Part shown: positions 36,341-47,385 of the stretch, in pieces
How positions within the stretch are numbered: the stretch's first letter is position 1
How the letters are laid out: the number at the start of each line of letters is the position of its first letter
DNA from: Pyrenopolyporus hunteri
Taxonomy: Eukaryota > Ascomycota > Sordariomycetes > Xylariales > Hypoxylaceae
Reading direction: 5' to 3'
DNA length: 64,000 nt
NCBI GenBank assembly: GCA_902806595.1
Contig: CADCXC010000014.1
Location: 372,001 to 436,000 of the forward strand
The notes under the pieces: model-generated
Database searches by the model: none
Seen by the model: only the letters and a program-made list of their open reading frames with translations
What the model was told of the DNA's origin: nothing
Translations under genes and position numbers: made by a program

Positions 36341-39300
36341 AAGGAAGAGGCAGAGAGGAAGGAAGGGTTGAGCAAGTTCGTATATGCACCGGATATCCAT
36401 CTGTAGGTGTCGAACAAGGAAAACGCAACGAAAGATAGCGGAAATATCCAAGGCCGGGGGACTCGATCGAATCTTTGGCGTATCGGCGACAAGATGCGAA
36501 TAAGGGCCTGCTTCTTTTCGCATGAAATGAGCCGTCAGATCTCATACGCCTCTCATGTTGTCTAACGTATGCCTACGGTGAAGAAGAAGTCCTTGGAGGA
36601 GGGAGGGTAGGTGGTAGGTAGGTAGATATCATAAGTTTAGGCATTCCTACATTCCCGCCACTTTACCGAGTAAAGCCACAGTGCTACACGCATAATCCAG
36701 ATACTTGGAAATGGCTAGAACACAGTCTTCCTCGGGTCCATTTGCCCTCGGAACTAGGTAAGGACGTGCGGACGGAAGCAAGCGTCCCGATAACCTTCAT
36801 GCTGAGTAGATAGGTATGTAGTCCGCATGAAATGTCGGGGTAACACTGGCTATTTATGGCGTCCCTCGTCCGCTAGCTGAGATGAAGCCACAGCATACCT
36901 GCAGTCTCCGGGTCCCAAGCCGATGGGGGGCAAGATATCCCCCACGCTGAATAGGTAGCGTATGTAGAGGTAACTCCCCCGCCGACCCGGGGTGTGGTCC
37001 GGGTCGAGAGAATGTCATCAGATTATCCCTCACGAAGAAGTCGCGCCATTCCGCGTCACATATGTACGTCAGCCCAGCGATTATTCATAAACGGTAAGGC
37101 GGGCTTTTTGATCGGTGCCTATATATCGCAACTTGGAACCAGAAGGCGGAAGGAAGTTCTTGAATGTCTCACAGAGTAAGGTGGGTAGGTGTTAGAAACA
37201 TGGAAGTTGTGCGACGACGCCCCTCTGGCGGCCAGTCGTGTGCGGTTGGGAATAGTATCACCGATATGGGACCAAGTTGGTATCACAGCATATCGATCAG
37301 CCTAGGCTTCCTACCTATGTATGTATGTGGTAATCCCACAGCTTCCAACGGGCCCGGATCTACGCCCAGGAGAGTGAGGCGGAAGGAAGGGCCTCTTTTT
37401 TCTTTTCTTCCGCCCCCATGGATGCCGAAGGATTTGCTTACAATCAATACAATCAAGGTTTTCTTACATGCAGGTCTCAGAAATGTGAAATCGGGTTACT
37501 ATTCCGGGGTAGGTGTCTCGAGGACTACTGCTGTCCTCGGTTCCTTACCTAACGGAAAAGAGAAAAGAAAAGAAAAAGACAGATCCCCGTGCTCGTAAAC
37601 CGATATCGAATACGCATCACCTGCTAGGCGCACCAGCACCCTCCCGGCGAGTAGAACGCCTCGAAAGATGGCCGACTCTTCCTCGGCCAATGAGGCGCGT
37701 CGAGGCGGTGGTGCAGACGGGCGCCGTGATCCAGAAGCCCGCCAGTTTGAGATGTGATACATGGGGAAATTAATCTATGCCGTTTAGCCCTCCCGCAACA
37801 TCGTAATTGGACGTTCGTCACGAATAGGGCTGGGCTGGGGAAAAACAAAAAAACAAAAAAGGAGAGTGGTCGGCCTAACGATGACGATCCGGGCGATGGA
37901 AGGCGGGAAACGTTCACCGAGTCTGTTCCACCTTTTGCATGCGTTTCTATAGTATGTATGTAAAAATTCCCCGCCAGTCCGTGAGGGCGTTTCAATGTTA
38001 TTGTCCTACGTATCGTGCGTCGATGTGTGCATGCGTCTACGTAGTGTGTGGTGTAAGTGTACATATAATTTTGTTTTCCGTATAATCCCATACGTCTACT
38101 AAAAATTACATCAAACGGAATAATTGCCTCTACCTCATATTACATGAAGGTAGGTACCGTACCTAACCTATCGATGTTCTAAGGGAGAACGCGGTAACAC
38201 GGCGGGAATAAGACCCAGCTCGGCTACCCCTGGTCCGCAGCTAATCCCGGTAAGGCTAGGAGCCAGCGCGCTAAAGTGGCGTCAGCCAATCACGGCCCGC
38301 CGGACGAACCATTTAAGGAAATGGGTTAACAGGGGTCTGCGTGGCGCGCTGGGAACCCACGACTCATTTTACTGCTTCGTTTATTGCTCGTTTACTGAGA
38401 TCGCCTCGGCTGGAGCGGCGCTCGAAGTGGCCGATGGTATTGTAGTTACCGTTAGTAGGTAGGTACCTTCGGTTAGTATGTAGGGGATACATGTATGTAG
38501 ATCTGCCTTTCTTTCTAGAAGAAGCCAAAGCACAGACCCAGTGAGAGAATCCAGCACAAGAGGAAAAAAAAGGAGGGAGACGTTTTAAGCCTTTCGGGTA
38601 CCTGCCAAGCCTGCCTCTCCAAGCAGCCATCGGCACGTCTAAGAGATCGAAAGCAAGATCACGGACACACCCCGGCCGGCGAACCTTCTCTCGCTAAGAA
38701 TTGGATTTGGATTTGATGGGCTGGCGGCGGTGGTAGCAGCAGTAAGCAGCTCTGGCGCAATCGGCGTCCTGCCATCGGACTGCGTCGCAAAAGCCAGTTA
38801 AAAATTAAAGAAGAAAAAAAAACTCAAGGGATTTCCCCGTATAACAAACTACCTACGCAGGTTTAAGCGCCTCGAACTAAATCGGAGGGTTTTCACCTCA
38901 CCCCGGGGAAGAGAGAAGCTAATACAGTACAAGTACGTACATAAATAAATAATTGTGATAATTGTGATAATCCCGCGGGTGACCTATGGCTTGCCCGCCA
39001 ATTACCGCTTATTTCAAGGGGTGGGCATATCTCGCCCACGCCCACGCCCCGAGTTACATATCGATTAATCGATTCGATTCAAATCCTAATAACAGCCCCC
39101 CCCGTGCCCGTGCGTACCCACGTACAGGTTACATCATGCATAGCCCTCACATAATGTCGCGTGACTTTTGTCCGGCAACGCTCGTCTTTTCCCACGGCGA
39201 GGGCGTCGCGTGTACCGTACCATGTATATGGATATTAGTAGGTACCTTATGCGCTTACGGAAGAGGTACGATGTATGCGGATGGGCGGCAGGCGGTCTGG

Positions 39301-39677
39301 GTAGTGTAACTATTCCTATTTCCAGAGCGAGCAAATGACGATCGTGGAATTGTACAAATACAATACGTAAATAGATACCTACCTACGTACCTATGTATGT
39401 ATTGTGTATCGTACTGGAGGCATCCTTGGGACCTCCTTGCAGGGATATTCCAGATGACCCTTCTTTTTGGGAACTTCCCTATCCTCGCACCCCGAAACTA
39501 AAACTTACATACGCACAACGTCCAGCCCGCGTACCGTACTCCGTGGATACATAGGTACAGTATCTCCCTACCGTATGTTGGGTAGTTTTACGCGGGTGGG
39601 CGCCGCGACGAAGTAACCGAAGTGGGCTGCGGTCTTAAAACAAAATCACTCACCGGCGCCATGGGTTTAGCATCATA

Positions 39678-39696
39678 CATGTATGTATGTATGTAG
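39678..39696. repeat. ATGT tetranucleotide microsatellite
   Basis: About four to five ATGT units (CATGTATGTATGTATGTAG) about 150 bp upstream of the TATA element of the small Ser-rich gene. Simple-sequence repeat. Confidence 0.65.
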
Positions 39697-39843
39697 TTAT
39701 TATTACTGGGGACTGCTAGTTCGACTTAGACATGCAGAATTAGGGGTCCAACTATCCGGGTAGCTAGTTACATACCTTTGTTAGCCACGAATTCCGGGCG
39801 CCTTTGAGGCAAAACCGGCTTCTCCGGTCATTTCGTGAATAAT

Positions 39844-39851
39844 TATATATA
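39844..39851 (+). promoter_or_regulatory. TATA box of the small Ser-rich gene
   Basis: TATATATA followed by GCTCGCCC lies 218 nt upstream of the ATG at 40062. The bases between are pyrimidine-rich and lack ATGs, as expected of a leader of about 180 nt. A strong TATA box often marks inducible fungal genes; induction itself is inference. Confidence 0.5.
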
Positions 39852-40061
39852 GCTCGCCCGTCCGCCTGCTTCACGACTTCCCGACTTTTCCCACCTCGAG
39901 TGCTTTGCAAACCAGACACTTCTCCCTCTTAAGAAGCTTAGTAAACCTTCTCTGCCTCACGTTCAATCATTTCTTCTTCCAAGGCATTGGTCCTTCAACC
40001 TGCTCACCTACTTACGTTTATATAAACATTTTAATAACTCATCACATCTCCACTCATCACC

Positions 40062-40432
40062 ATGCCTTCCGTAGACATTAAGCAGATCGTTGACACCAAG
40101 CCCCTGAGCTTCACCATCAAGACAGGCGGCGGCCGATGGAAGTGCCAGATCCACAGTGACAGAGCCGCATAGTAAGTTTTGACCACCACCACCACCACTA
40201 TTATCACAACCATAACCAGCATCAATTGCTATTTTATCTCCTACCTCCTTTTCTATCCAAGTCCCTTATTTTACTACTTACCAAGTCGATTATCCAATGA
40301 CTAACCGGCAACCCCTTTCCCAGTGAACGCTCGCGAGCCAGCAAAGCACCCAGCATCGCGCGCACCGACTCCGGCATGTCCACGTCGACGCGATCGTCGA
40401 CTGGCTCCGCCGCGAGCACCTCCTCGCACTAA
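40062..40432 (+). CDS. Small Ser-rich protein of 72 residues, two exons
   Basis: Model: join(40062-40171, 40324-40432). Exon 1 encodes MPSVDIKQIVDTKPLSFTIK then TGGGRWKCQIHSDRAA. Its last two bases (TA) precede GTAAGT, a perfect donor. The intron of 152 nt has a GACTAACC branch point 22-30 nt before a CAG acceptor. Exon 2 completes a Tyr codon and continues ERSRASKAPSIARTDSGM, then a Ser/Thr-rich tail to TAA. The start context CACCATGCC is good, and a TATA box lies upstream. Without splicing the product would stop at once (TAG TAA) after 36 residues. The basic, Ser-rich tail after a short conserved-looking core resembles small stress-related fungal proteins I have seen, but I cannot name a family or function. 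It is the last gene before the AT-rich tract. Confidence 0.65.
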
Positions 40433-43234
40433 ACGCATCTTTCCACCTCTCCCTCCAACTCTCTAACTCGCCGTTCATTCACTCGCCAATTTACTCATTT
40501 TACTGATTCGCTCACCCATCCACCCACACATATTTACATACATACCTCATATTCCAATATTGGACATCTTAATTTTTTTTTCCTCATCGGGAAGGACGAC
40601 CCACCCCGCTGCCGTCCAGCAGTCCCTGGATCCGTTATGCTCGGGGTACACGGGAGCACACGCGACCACCAGATCGGGGCTGCTGGGTTCTCCGGAATTG
40701 GGAAAAGGGGTGGTGGGACAGACGTGCATTTCCTCACCTGATGCGGCATTATCTTGGATAAGCGGACAGGGTAATGTGGTATGTGACGTGAAGAGGAATA
40801 AGATGCATAGGAAGACAAGCGGGAGAGGAACGCGGAAAGGGAGAGTTAGCGATCGAGTGTGAGAGGCTGACGGATCGGCTGGGGCGGAAGGGGAAAAAGC
40901 TTGTCCTGTCACATCAGCCTGTGCGACCCCAGATTGCAAGAGAGCATACCGTAATAGGTAACCGCAGGTGGTGATGGGTTGGGAAAATGGGATGTGTGGG
41001 ATACGGCCCTATTACATGACCTCTTTACCTATCCAATTGGGCGGATGAGGGCGTTGGGAGGAGGGAGTGAGGGAGGGGGGAGATGGGAAAGGAACTAATA
41101 ATGGTGACCAATGACCAATGGGCGGGAATGTGCACCCCCTCGAAACCTACCACCAACGGCGAAAGCACGTGGGCAGAGATTGGACAAAGCAGTAAAAGAG
41201 AATCAAAAGACCAAAAAAAGAAGAATATTACTATTTCTTATTACCCTTTTTCCTCCTTCACATTTTCTTATTTTACTCATTGCATCGTGTCGTCGGGGAT
41301 CGCGGAAAGGGCAACGGATAACGGATGGACGTTAGGGACTGGAAGTTCTTTGAGGCTGGAGTTCGGCTGCTCGAGAAAGGGAATCCCGCCTCTGGCGACG
41401 GCCTCGGGGCGAATCGGATTCTGGCATTTTCACAGGGGCGTATACTACATCGTATCTATACCTACCACCTAGGTGTTCGAGTTAGGGGTTGGCTGGCTGG
41501 CTTTTTGTCCATCTAATATTCTTAGGTCATCGGCGTCGTCGCATTGCGAATTGGGCTGGCAGATTGTCACATGAAATGCCATTATATCACTGTGCTCTCT
41601 TGATGCAATGGATCTCACTTCGCTATGCCATGCAAGATGTTGTGAAGCCTGAGCGTTAGCTCATGTGTAGTGGCTTAGGGTTTCATTTATAAGGGGGTAT
41701 TGGGTGCACAGAGATGCCGCGGACGCCGTCGAATCTGCGGTATCCGTTGTATCACTCGAGATAGTGACGGGTTGTGTGCTTGAAGCAATATATGAAGCGC
41801 ATGGGGAGGTTAGCGATGAGTTCCTGCCCGACTGGGAGCGTCTTACATGGCTGTATACCACCTCACGCTCTCAACGCGACGTCTCATGGCATCGTTCCCG
41901 GCTCGACGTTTCATCCTCTTCCTCACCCGGCGGAGAGTGGGCCCTAAGGGAAAACCGCTCACTGTCGCCATTCCCCATGGTGATGTCAATTGGCGTCATA
42001 TCCTCTGAGTTAGACACCGAAACGGTCCGGAAGACTATATTAAAATCAACAAGACTAGGGTCGCCAGCATTGCGATGTGATCGCAGACTACTACCAACAT
42101 GACGTCCCAAGCTGCGCGCTCATGCTTAGGATAACTGCCGGGCCCTGTCGAGATAGTGGCGGTCGGCGATGCTCGACTCTTCGTTGCACGTGCTGTAACT
42201 ATACGCCTAGAGTTGTCTTCTGAGCCCTTGGTATCGAGGTCTAGAAGGAGTAGCAGCAGCGGTCTCTTTGATGAGCTTACCCTGGCCGTTCGCGTAGCCA
42301 ATTCACTACGTGTTGCGGAATATGGGCTCGAGTGTCGGGGTCAGTCGGCCGTGGCGGCCGAGAGGACCGGGAGAAGCATGTCCGCATCTCCGGAGATATG
42401 AAGAAGACCACCACATTATCGATTAGAGATTGGTCAACAGGAGCACCACTGTTGGCCAGACGGGTCCTCTTCGTTGATACATGTACGAGTGCCCGCCCGC
42501 ACGTATATACGTAGGTAGGTACTTAGGTATACTCATGGTGAGTCCATCGCTAGTGACGAGTCTTACATAGGTAGGTAGATAAGGACCTAGGTCTATCGTA
42601 CATACTAGATCCTGTTACCCTAGTATAATACGTAATGTGATAGACGACGTGATTGATGAAATGTCTTAGGAAGGCGTCGCACCCTACTTGGCTATGGTTG
42701 AAATCCCCTCCCTAATTAGGGTTATAGGTGGACAAGATTATCGTGATTGCCAAGTACGTTAAGATTTGTGGTATAGAAGAAGCCATGCTCGAGGGCGTTA
42801 TGTAGAATGCCGACATAAACAGTCGGTTCCGTTCTAGATAGTCGTGACTACAAGGTGGCTGGAGGGCATGGGGCTTAGCAGGCCTGTGTCCCTTTAAGGC
42901 TCGTTTGAATACTCGTAATCTCCGGTAGCCTCGAGGGATGAGTGGATACGGTGGTTTGCGGAACCGCTCTACCTCATAATGGACTTGTCCGATGAAAAAG
43001 TATGAAGAATTAGAGGTGATGGAAAAGAATGTAGACGCAGGCGCTTCTCTTGTAGGTACATACATATTGTATAATGGGAGGCTTCCGCTTCCGTAGACGT
43101 GTACCTTGCGTCGGATCCTTCAGTGGTCAGCTTAACCACGCCGGACCGTAAGAAGATTTTCCGCCAAACCGTCAAATCGAAAAATTTCCAGATGTTAGAC
43201 CCATTTTTTAGCTGTAGTCACGTGAAAACCATAA
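40433..43234. other. Intergenic stretch up to the AT-rich boundary
   Basis: About 2.8 kb of normal base composition with no supportable gene. On the - strand between about 42510 and 41660 several frames can be chained only with short, weak introns (about 40 nt) and match nothing I know. GTAGGTAGGTACTTAGG and ACCTAGGTC words occur at 42511-42595. The last 40 bases show the shift to A+T. Confidence 0.5.
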
Positions 43235-43394
43235 AGGGTTATAAAACATATACTATTAGATTATATAATTATTTAATTAAATAATAAGTTTATAATATAA
43301 TTAAAAATAATAATAAATTTATTTTTATAAATTAAATAAATTATAATAAAAAAATTATCGTAAATATACGATATTAAACGGATAAAAAATCGTT

Positions 43395-43645
43395 AATAAA
43401 TAATCGAAATGAAATTATACGATCGTATAATAAAAGATAAAAAAATAAAAGGAATTAATTAAATTATATATATTTAAAAATTATAAATAAATTAATTTCG
43501 TATTAATCGATATTTATATTCCTTTTAAAAATTTATATTTTAAATTTTTATCGCGTAAAACGACGAAATATTTAATAAAAGTATATTTACCGTTACTATC
43601 GTTATAACGAATACTTTAATATAAAATTATATTATTATATACGAT
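43395..43645 (+). repeat. Dispersed repeat family R2, copy 1
   Basis: Contains ATTATACGATCGTATAAT (palindromic core, 43414-43431), then TTTCGTATTAATCGATATTTAT (from about 43495), then GTAAAACGACGAAATATTT (43555) and a run of A/T ending near 43645. The same blocks in the same order and spacing recur at 63760-63990. Confidence 0.75.
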
Positions 43646-43740
43646 TTTTAAAAAATAATAAATTATCGATAACATAATACGAAATAATTTCGTTATTTTA
43701 TTTTAATATATATAAACCTTATAATTTTTTTTTTTATTAC

Positions 43741-44010
43741 AATTTAATATAATTAATTTAATTTTATTAAATAATCGATATTAAAGTTTCGATCAATTAT
43801 ATAATTAAAATTTATATATAAAATTACGGTTTAATTTTAATACGATATATAATATTAAAAATTAAAAATTAAATTTTATTAATATTATAAAAAAAAAAAA
43901 AAAAAAAAAATTAAATTACGATTTTATATATAAGTTTTAACGGCGTAATTAATTAAAACTTCGATATTTATTATTTAATAAAATTAATTTAATCGTATTA
44001 AATTATAATA
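43741..44010. repeat. Fold-back (inverted repeat) made of two R1 arms
   Basis: Left arm about 43741-43840 and right arm about 43909-44010 are imperfect reverse complements, each containing ATTTTATTAAATAAT, a TATATATAAAATTACG-type word and a long A or T edge. The centre (43846-43908) holds AAATTAAATTTTATTAAT followed by an A run of about 22. The right half is an R1 copy in + orientation, the left arm a partial copy in - orientation. Confidence 0.7.
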
Positions 44011-45390
44011 ATTTAAAAATTTATATGTTTTATTATATTTTTAATCGAATTATTTTAACCTTTAAAATTTTATAATATACGATAAAAATTTTAATATTAT
44101 AAAATAAATAAATAATAAATAAATATAAATAAAAATATAATAAAATAAATAATTATTTAAATATATTATATATATAATAACATTTATATATAATATTAAA
44201 TATTAATAATTAACTTTTCGCGTTTAAATTTTTAAATTTAATTAACTATATTAAATAATTAAATTTTAATATTTTTAATTATTTTAAAAATAAAAGTTAA
44301 AATCGATATCGATTTTTCGATTTAAATAAATATTAAAAATAATTTAAAAATAATTTTAAATATATTATTTATTTATATATATTTTTTTACGTTTATAATA
44401 ATTAAATTAATTATTTAATATATATTAATAAAATAATATATATTATATCGGTAAAAATATTTATTACCATTATTATTATAATAATATTTAACGTAAATAT
44501 CGTAAAAATAATTAAATAAAATAATATAATATTAAAAAAAATTTTAATTTATTTTATAATTTACGTAAATATATTTTAAAAGTAAAACGATATTAATAAT
44601 TATTACGTAAACGATTATAAATAATTAAAAATTATATTCAATAATAAAAATATATATAAATTAATTTACCTTCGAAATTATTAATTAATAATTAAAATTA
44701 TATTAATTTTAATTTTCGATATCAATAACTTCGATTATAATTATAATTATTAAAAGTAATAATTTATTTTAATTTAAATTAATAATAAATATTATTAATT
44801 AATTAAAAAAATAAAAAAATGCGAAATTAACTTTATTTATTAATTTCGAATTATTTTTATTACCGATTTATTTACGAAGATTTTTTTAATTTTTATTAAA
44901 ATTTAAATAATATAATTAATCGAAGTAATGTTATCGATTATTTCCGGTTATTTATTATTATTATCGATATAATAAATAACCAATTATATAAATTTTAAAA
45001 AAAAATTTTTTTTTTTTTTTAGATTTTAATTAAAAGATTTTATTTAATTTTAATTAAAATTTTACTTAATATTAATAAAGTTAATCGCCTTCGATTTAAT
45101 TATTATAAAAATAGTAAATTAATCGTTTTATTTAAAAATAACAATATTAATATATCGTCGTCGAGGACGAATATTTCGTAATAAATTTATTTATTATTTA
45201 TTTAATTTATTCGAAAATATTTTAAAAGTAGGTATAATAAAATTTTCGAATTTTATTAATTTAATTTAATATAACGATATTAAAAAATATATAATATATT
45301 TAATCGAAATTTCGAAATATAAAAATTAAATATTTAAAATTATAAAATAAAATTAATATGTAAATATTTTAAAAAAAATAAAATATAAAG

Positions 45391-45486
45391 AAATTATTAT
45401 AAAAGATGTAAATTATTATAAAAAATGTAAATTTTTATAAAAAACACGGGTTCGTATAAAAAATATAAAATATTATAAAAAATATA
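45391..45486. repeat. 19-bp tandem repeat, five units
   Basis: Units of AAATTATTATAAAAAATGT type start at 45391, 45410, 45429, 45448 and 45467. The fourth unit keeps CACGGGTTCG at its edge, one of the few C/G-rich words of this area. Confidence 0.7.
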
Positions 45487-47208
45487 CTTATTTATATTTT
45501 AAAATATATTAACGAATAAATTTCGAATAAATTTTTATTAATATTAATTAAATTATTATTTTTAAAATATTTTAAAGGGAAAAATTATCGAATATAATTT
45601 ATTTTTAAATTAAAAAAAAATAAAATTAAAGGGTTTATTAATTTAAATAATAATTATAATTAATAAATTTTAATATTATTTTTTAATTATTTAATAAATA
45701 TTTAATTATTTATTAATTTATTTCGTAAATATTTATATTTATATATTAATTTATTTAAAGTAAATATTTAAATATTTATTAATCGTATTCGATTTAATTA
45801 TATATTTTAATAAAAGGTTTTAAATTATTAATTATTTACTTATTTTAATATTTAACGTAGTATTAAACGGGTACGAAAAAGTAAGGATAAAGGTAGTCGA
45901 AAACGGGAAAATTATAGTTAAAAATATTATAAATTTAATATAAAAAAAAAGATTAATAAAATTTTTAAACGTGTTACGAATCGCGTTATAATATTTACGA
46001 AATAATAATTTTATTTAAATTATATAAGTAATAATATAAATAAAAATAATATTATTTTTAAAAAATATTATTTTAATAAAAATTATCGTTTAAATAAAAA
46101 ATTAATTTAATTAATTTATAAATTTTAAATAATATTAATAATATTATTTTATATAATAATTAATTTAATTATATTTTTAATTAATTATTCGTTTAAATAT
46201 TATATAATATAAATAATATTCGATAAAAAAATATATACGTTTAATAATATATAATAATTTAAATGTATATGTAAATTTTTAAAAAAAATAAAAAAAAATA
46301 ATAAAAAAAGAAAAACGAAACGCCTATTTTACTTTAATATAAAATAACTTATCGATAATTATCTTATTATAATTTTGATAATATAAATATTAACATTATT
46401 ATATTTTTATATCGTTTATTATTATTAATTTTTTTTTAAATTTAAATAATTTTTTTTATATAATAATTAAATTAAAAAATTTATTATATTTATTAAATTT
46501 AATTTATAATTAATATTTTTTTATCGGTTAATTTTACTCGTAAAAGTATACCATTTAAATTTATCCGTTAATAAAATTTAACTTATTTTTATTCCCGAAT
46601 AATTTAAATATTTATTTTTTTTTTAAAAATATTATTTTCGCGTTATTTATTATAGAAAATACGGAGAGCAACGAAAAAATAATAAATAATATATTCGTAA
46701 ATTTAATTATTAATAATATAATAATAAGTAATGAAAAATTAAATAAAAAAAACGATATAATTAATTCGTTTTTTTTTAAATCGGTAAACGATTTTAATAA
46801 AATATATTATTTTTTAAATTTTTAAATTAAAATAATAATATTCGAATAATTTATTTTAAAAATATATTTAATTAATCGTATTAAATATACGTTAAAATAT
46901 TTATTTTAAAATTATTTATTTTTTATTAATTAATAATATTATTTCGATTTATATTAATATTAAAATTATTTTATTTTATTTATTTTTTTCGATAGTATTA
47001 ATAAAAAATCGAAGTTTTCGGGTGGTATTTTTCGATATCGAACGAAAAAATTATTAATATATTATCGAATAATAATATTTTAAATATATTTTCTTTATTT
47101 ACGTTTAATTAAAATATATCGAAAAATTACCATTTTATAGTAAACGGGTAATTAAAATAATATCGATAAAAATAAAAGTAAATATAACCTTTATTAATAC
47201 GATACTAT

Positions 47209-47385
47209 AATTATTACGATTCGATGCGATTAACTTAATTTTATTAAATAACCGACACTAAAATTTCGGCCGAATATATCGCCAAAGTTTATATATAAAA
47301 TTACGGTTTAATTTTTTTTTTTTTCTTTTTTATAATATTAATAAAATTTAATTTTTAATTTTTAATATTATAAATTATATTAACG
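47209..47385 (-). repeat. Dispersed repeat family R1, copy in - orientation (least decayed)
   Basis: Reads TTAATTTTATTAAATAACCG, CACTAAAATTTCGGCCGA, TTTATATATAAAATTACGG, then a T run and TAATATTAATAAAATTTAA. It is the reverse complement of the 43855-44010 and 63365-63545 copies. It keeps CpC and CpA words (ACCGACAC, CGCCAAAG) lost in the others, so it best shows the original sequence. Confidence 0.7.

Larger units (their letters stand above)
35511..39843. other. Gene-poor stretch of about 4.3 kb
   Basis: No open frame here has recognisable content or a splice-supported extension, on either strand. Visible: TAGGTACCTA-type words at 35962, 38153, 38457, 39238 and 39376; a T run at 36244-36256; a GCTA run at 36328-36340; an A-rich patch at 37842-37860; and an ATGT run at 39678-39696. 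I found no cloverleaf-like tRNA or 5S rRNA by eye. An unrecognised non-coding RNA cannot be excluded. Confidence 0.55.

Noticed and set aside
41660..42520. Chain of - strand frames resembling a multi-exon gene (polar, Ser-rich text)
   Set aside because: Linking them needs introns of about 40 nt with weak signals and internal stops remain; nothing recognised. Could be an eroded gene but I cannot support it.
43217..43225. GTCACGTGA at the AT-tract edge, like the yeast centromere CDEI site (RTCACRTG)
   Set aside because: A single E-box-like word; filamentous ascomycetes have regional centromeres without this element. No CDEIII counterpart sought or seen.
35511..43234. Search by eye for tRNA, 5S rRNA or snRNA genes
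   Set aside because: No A/B-box pair with a plausible cloverleaf or 5S-like internal control region was found; a covariance-model scan (tRNAscan-SE, Infernal) would be decisive.
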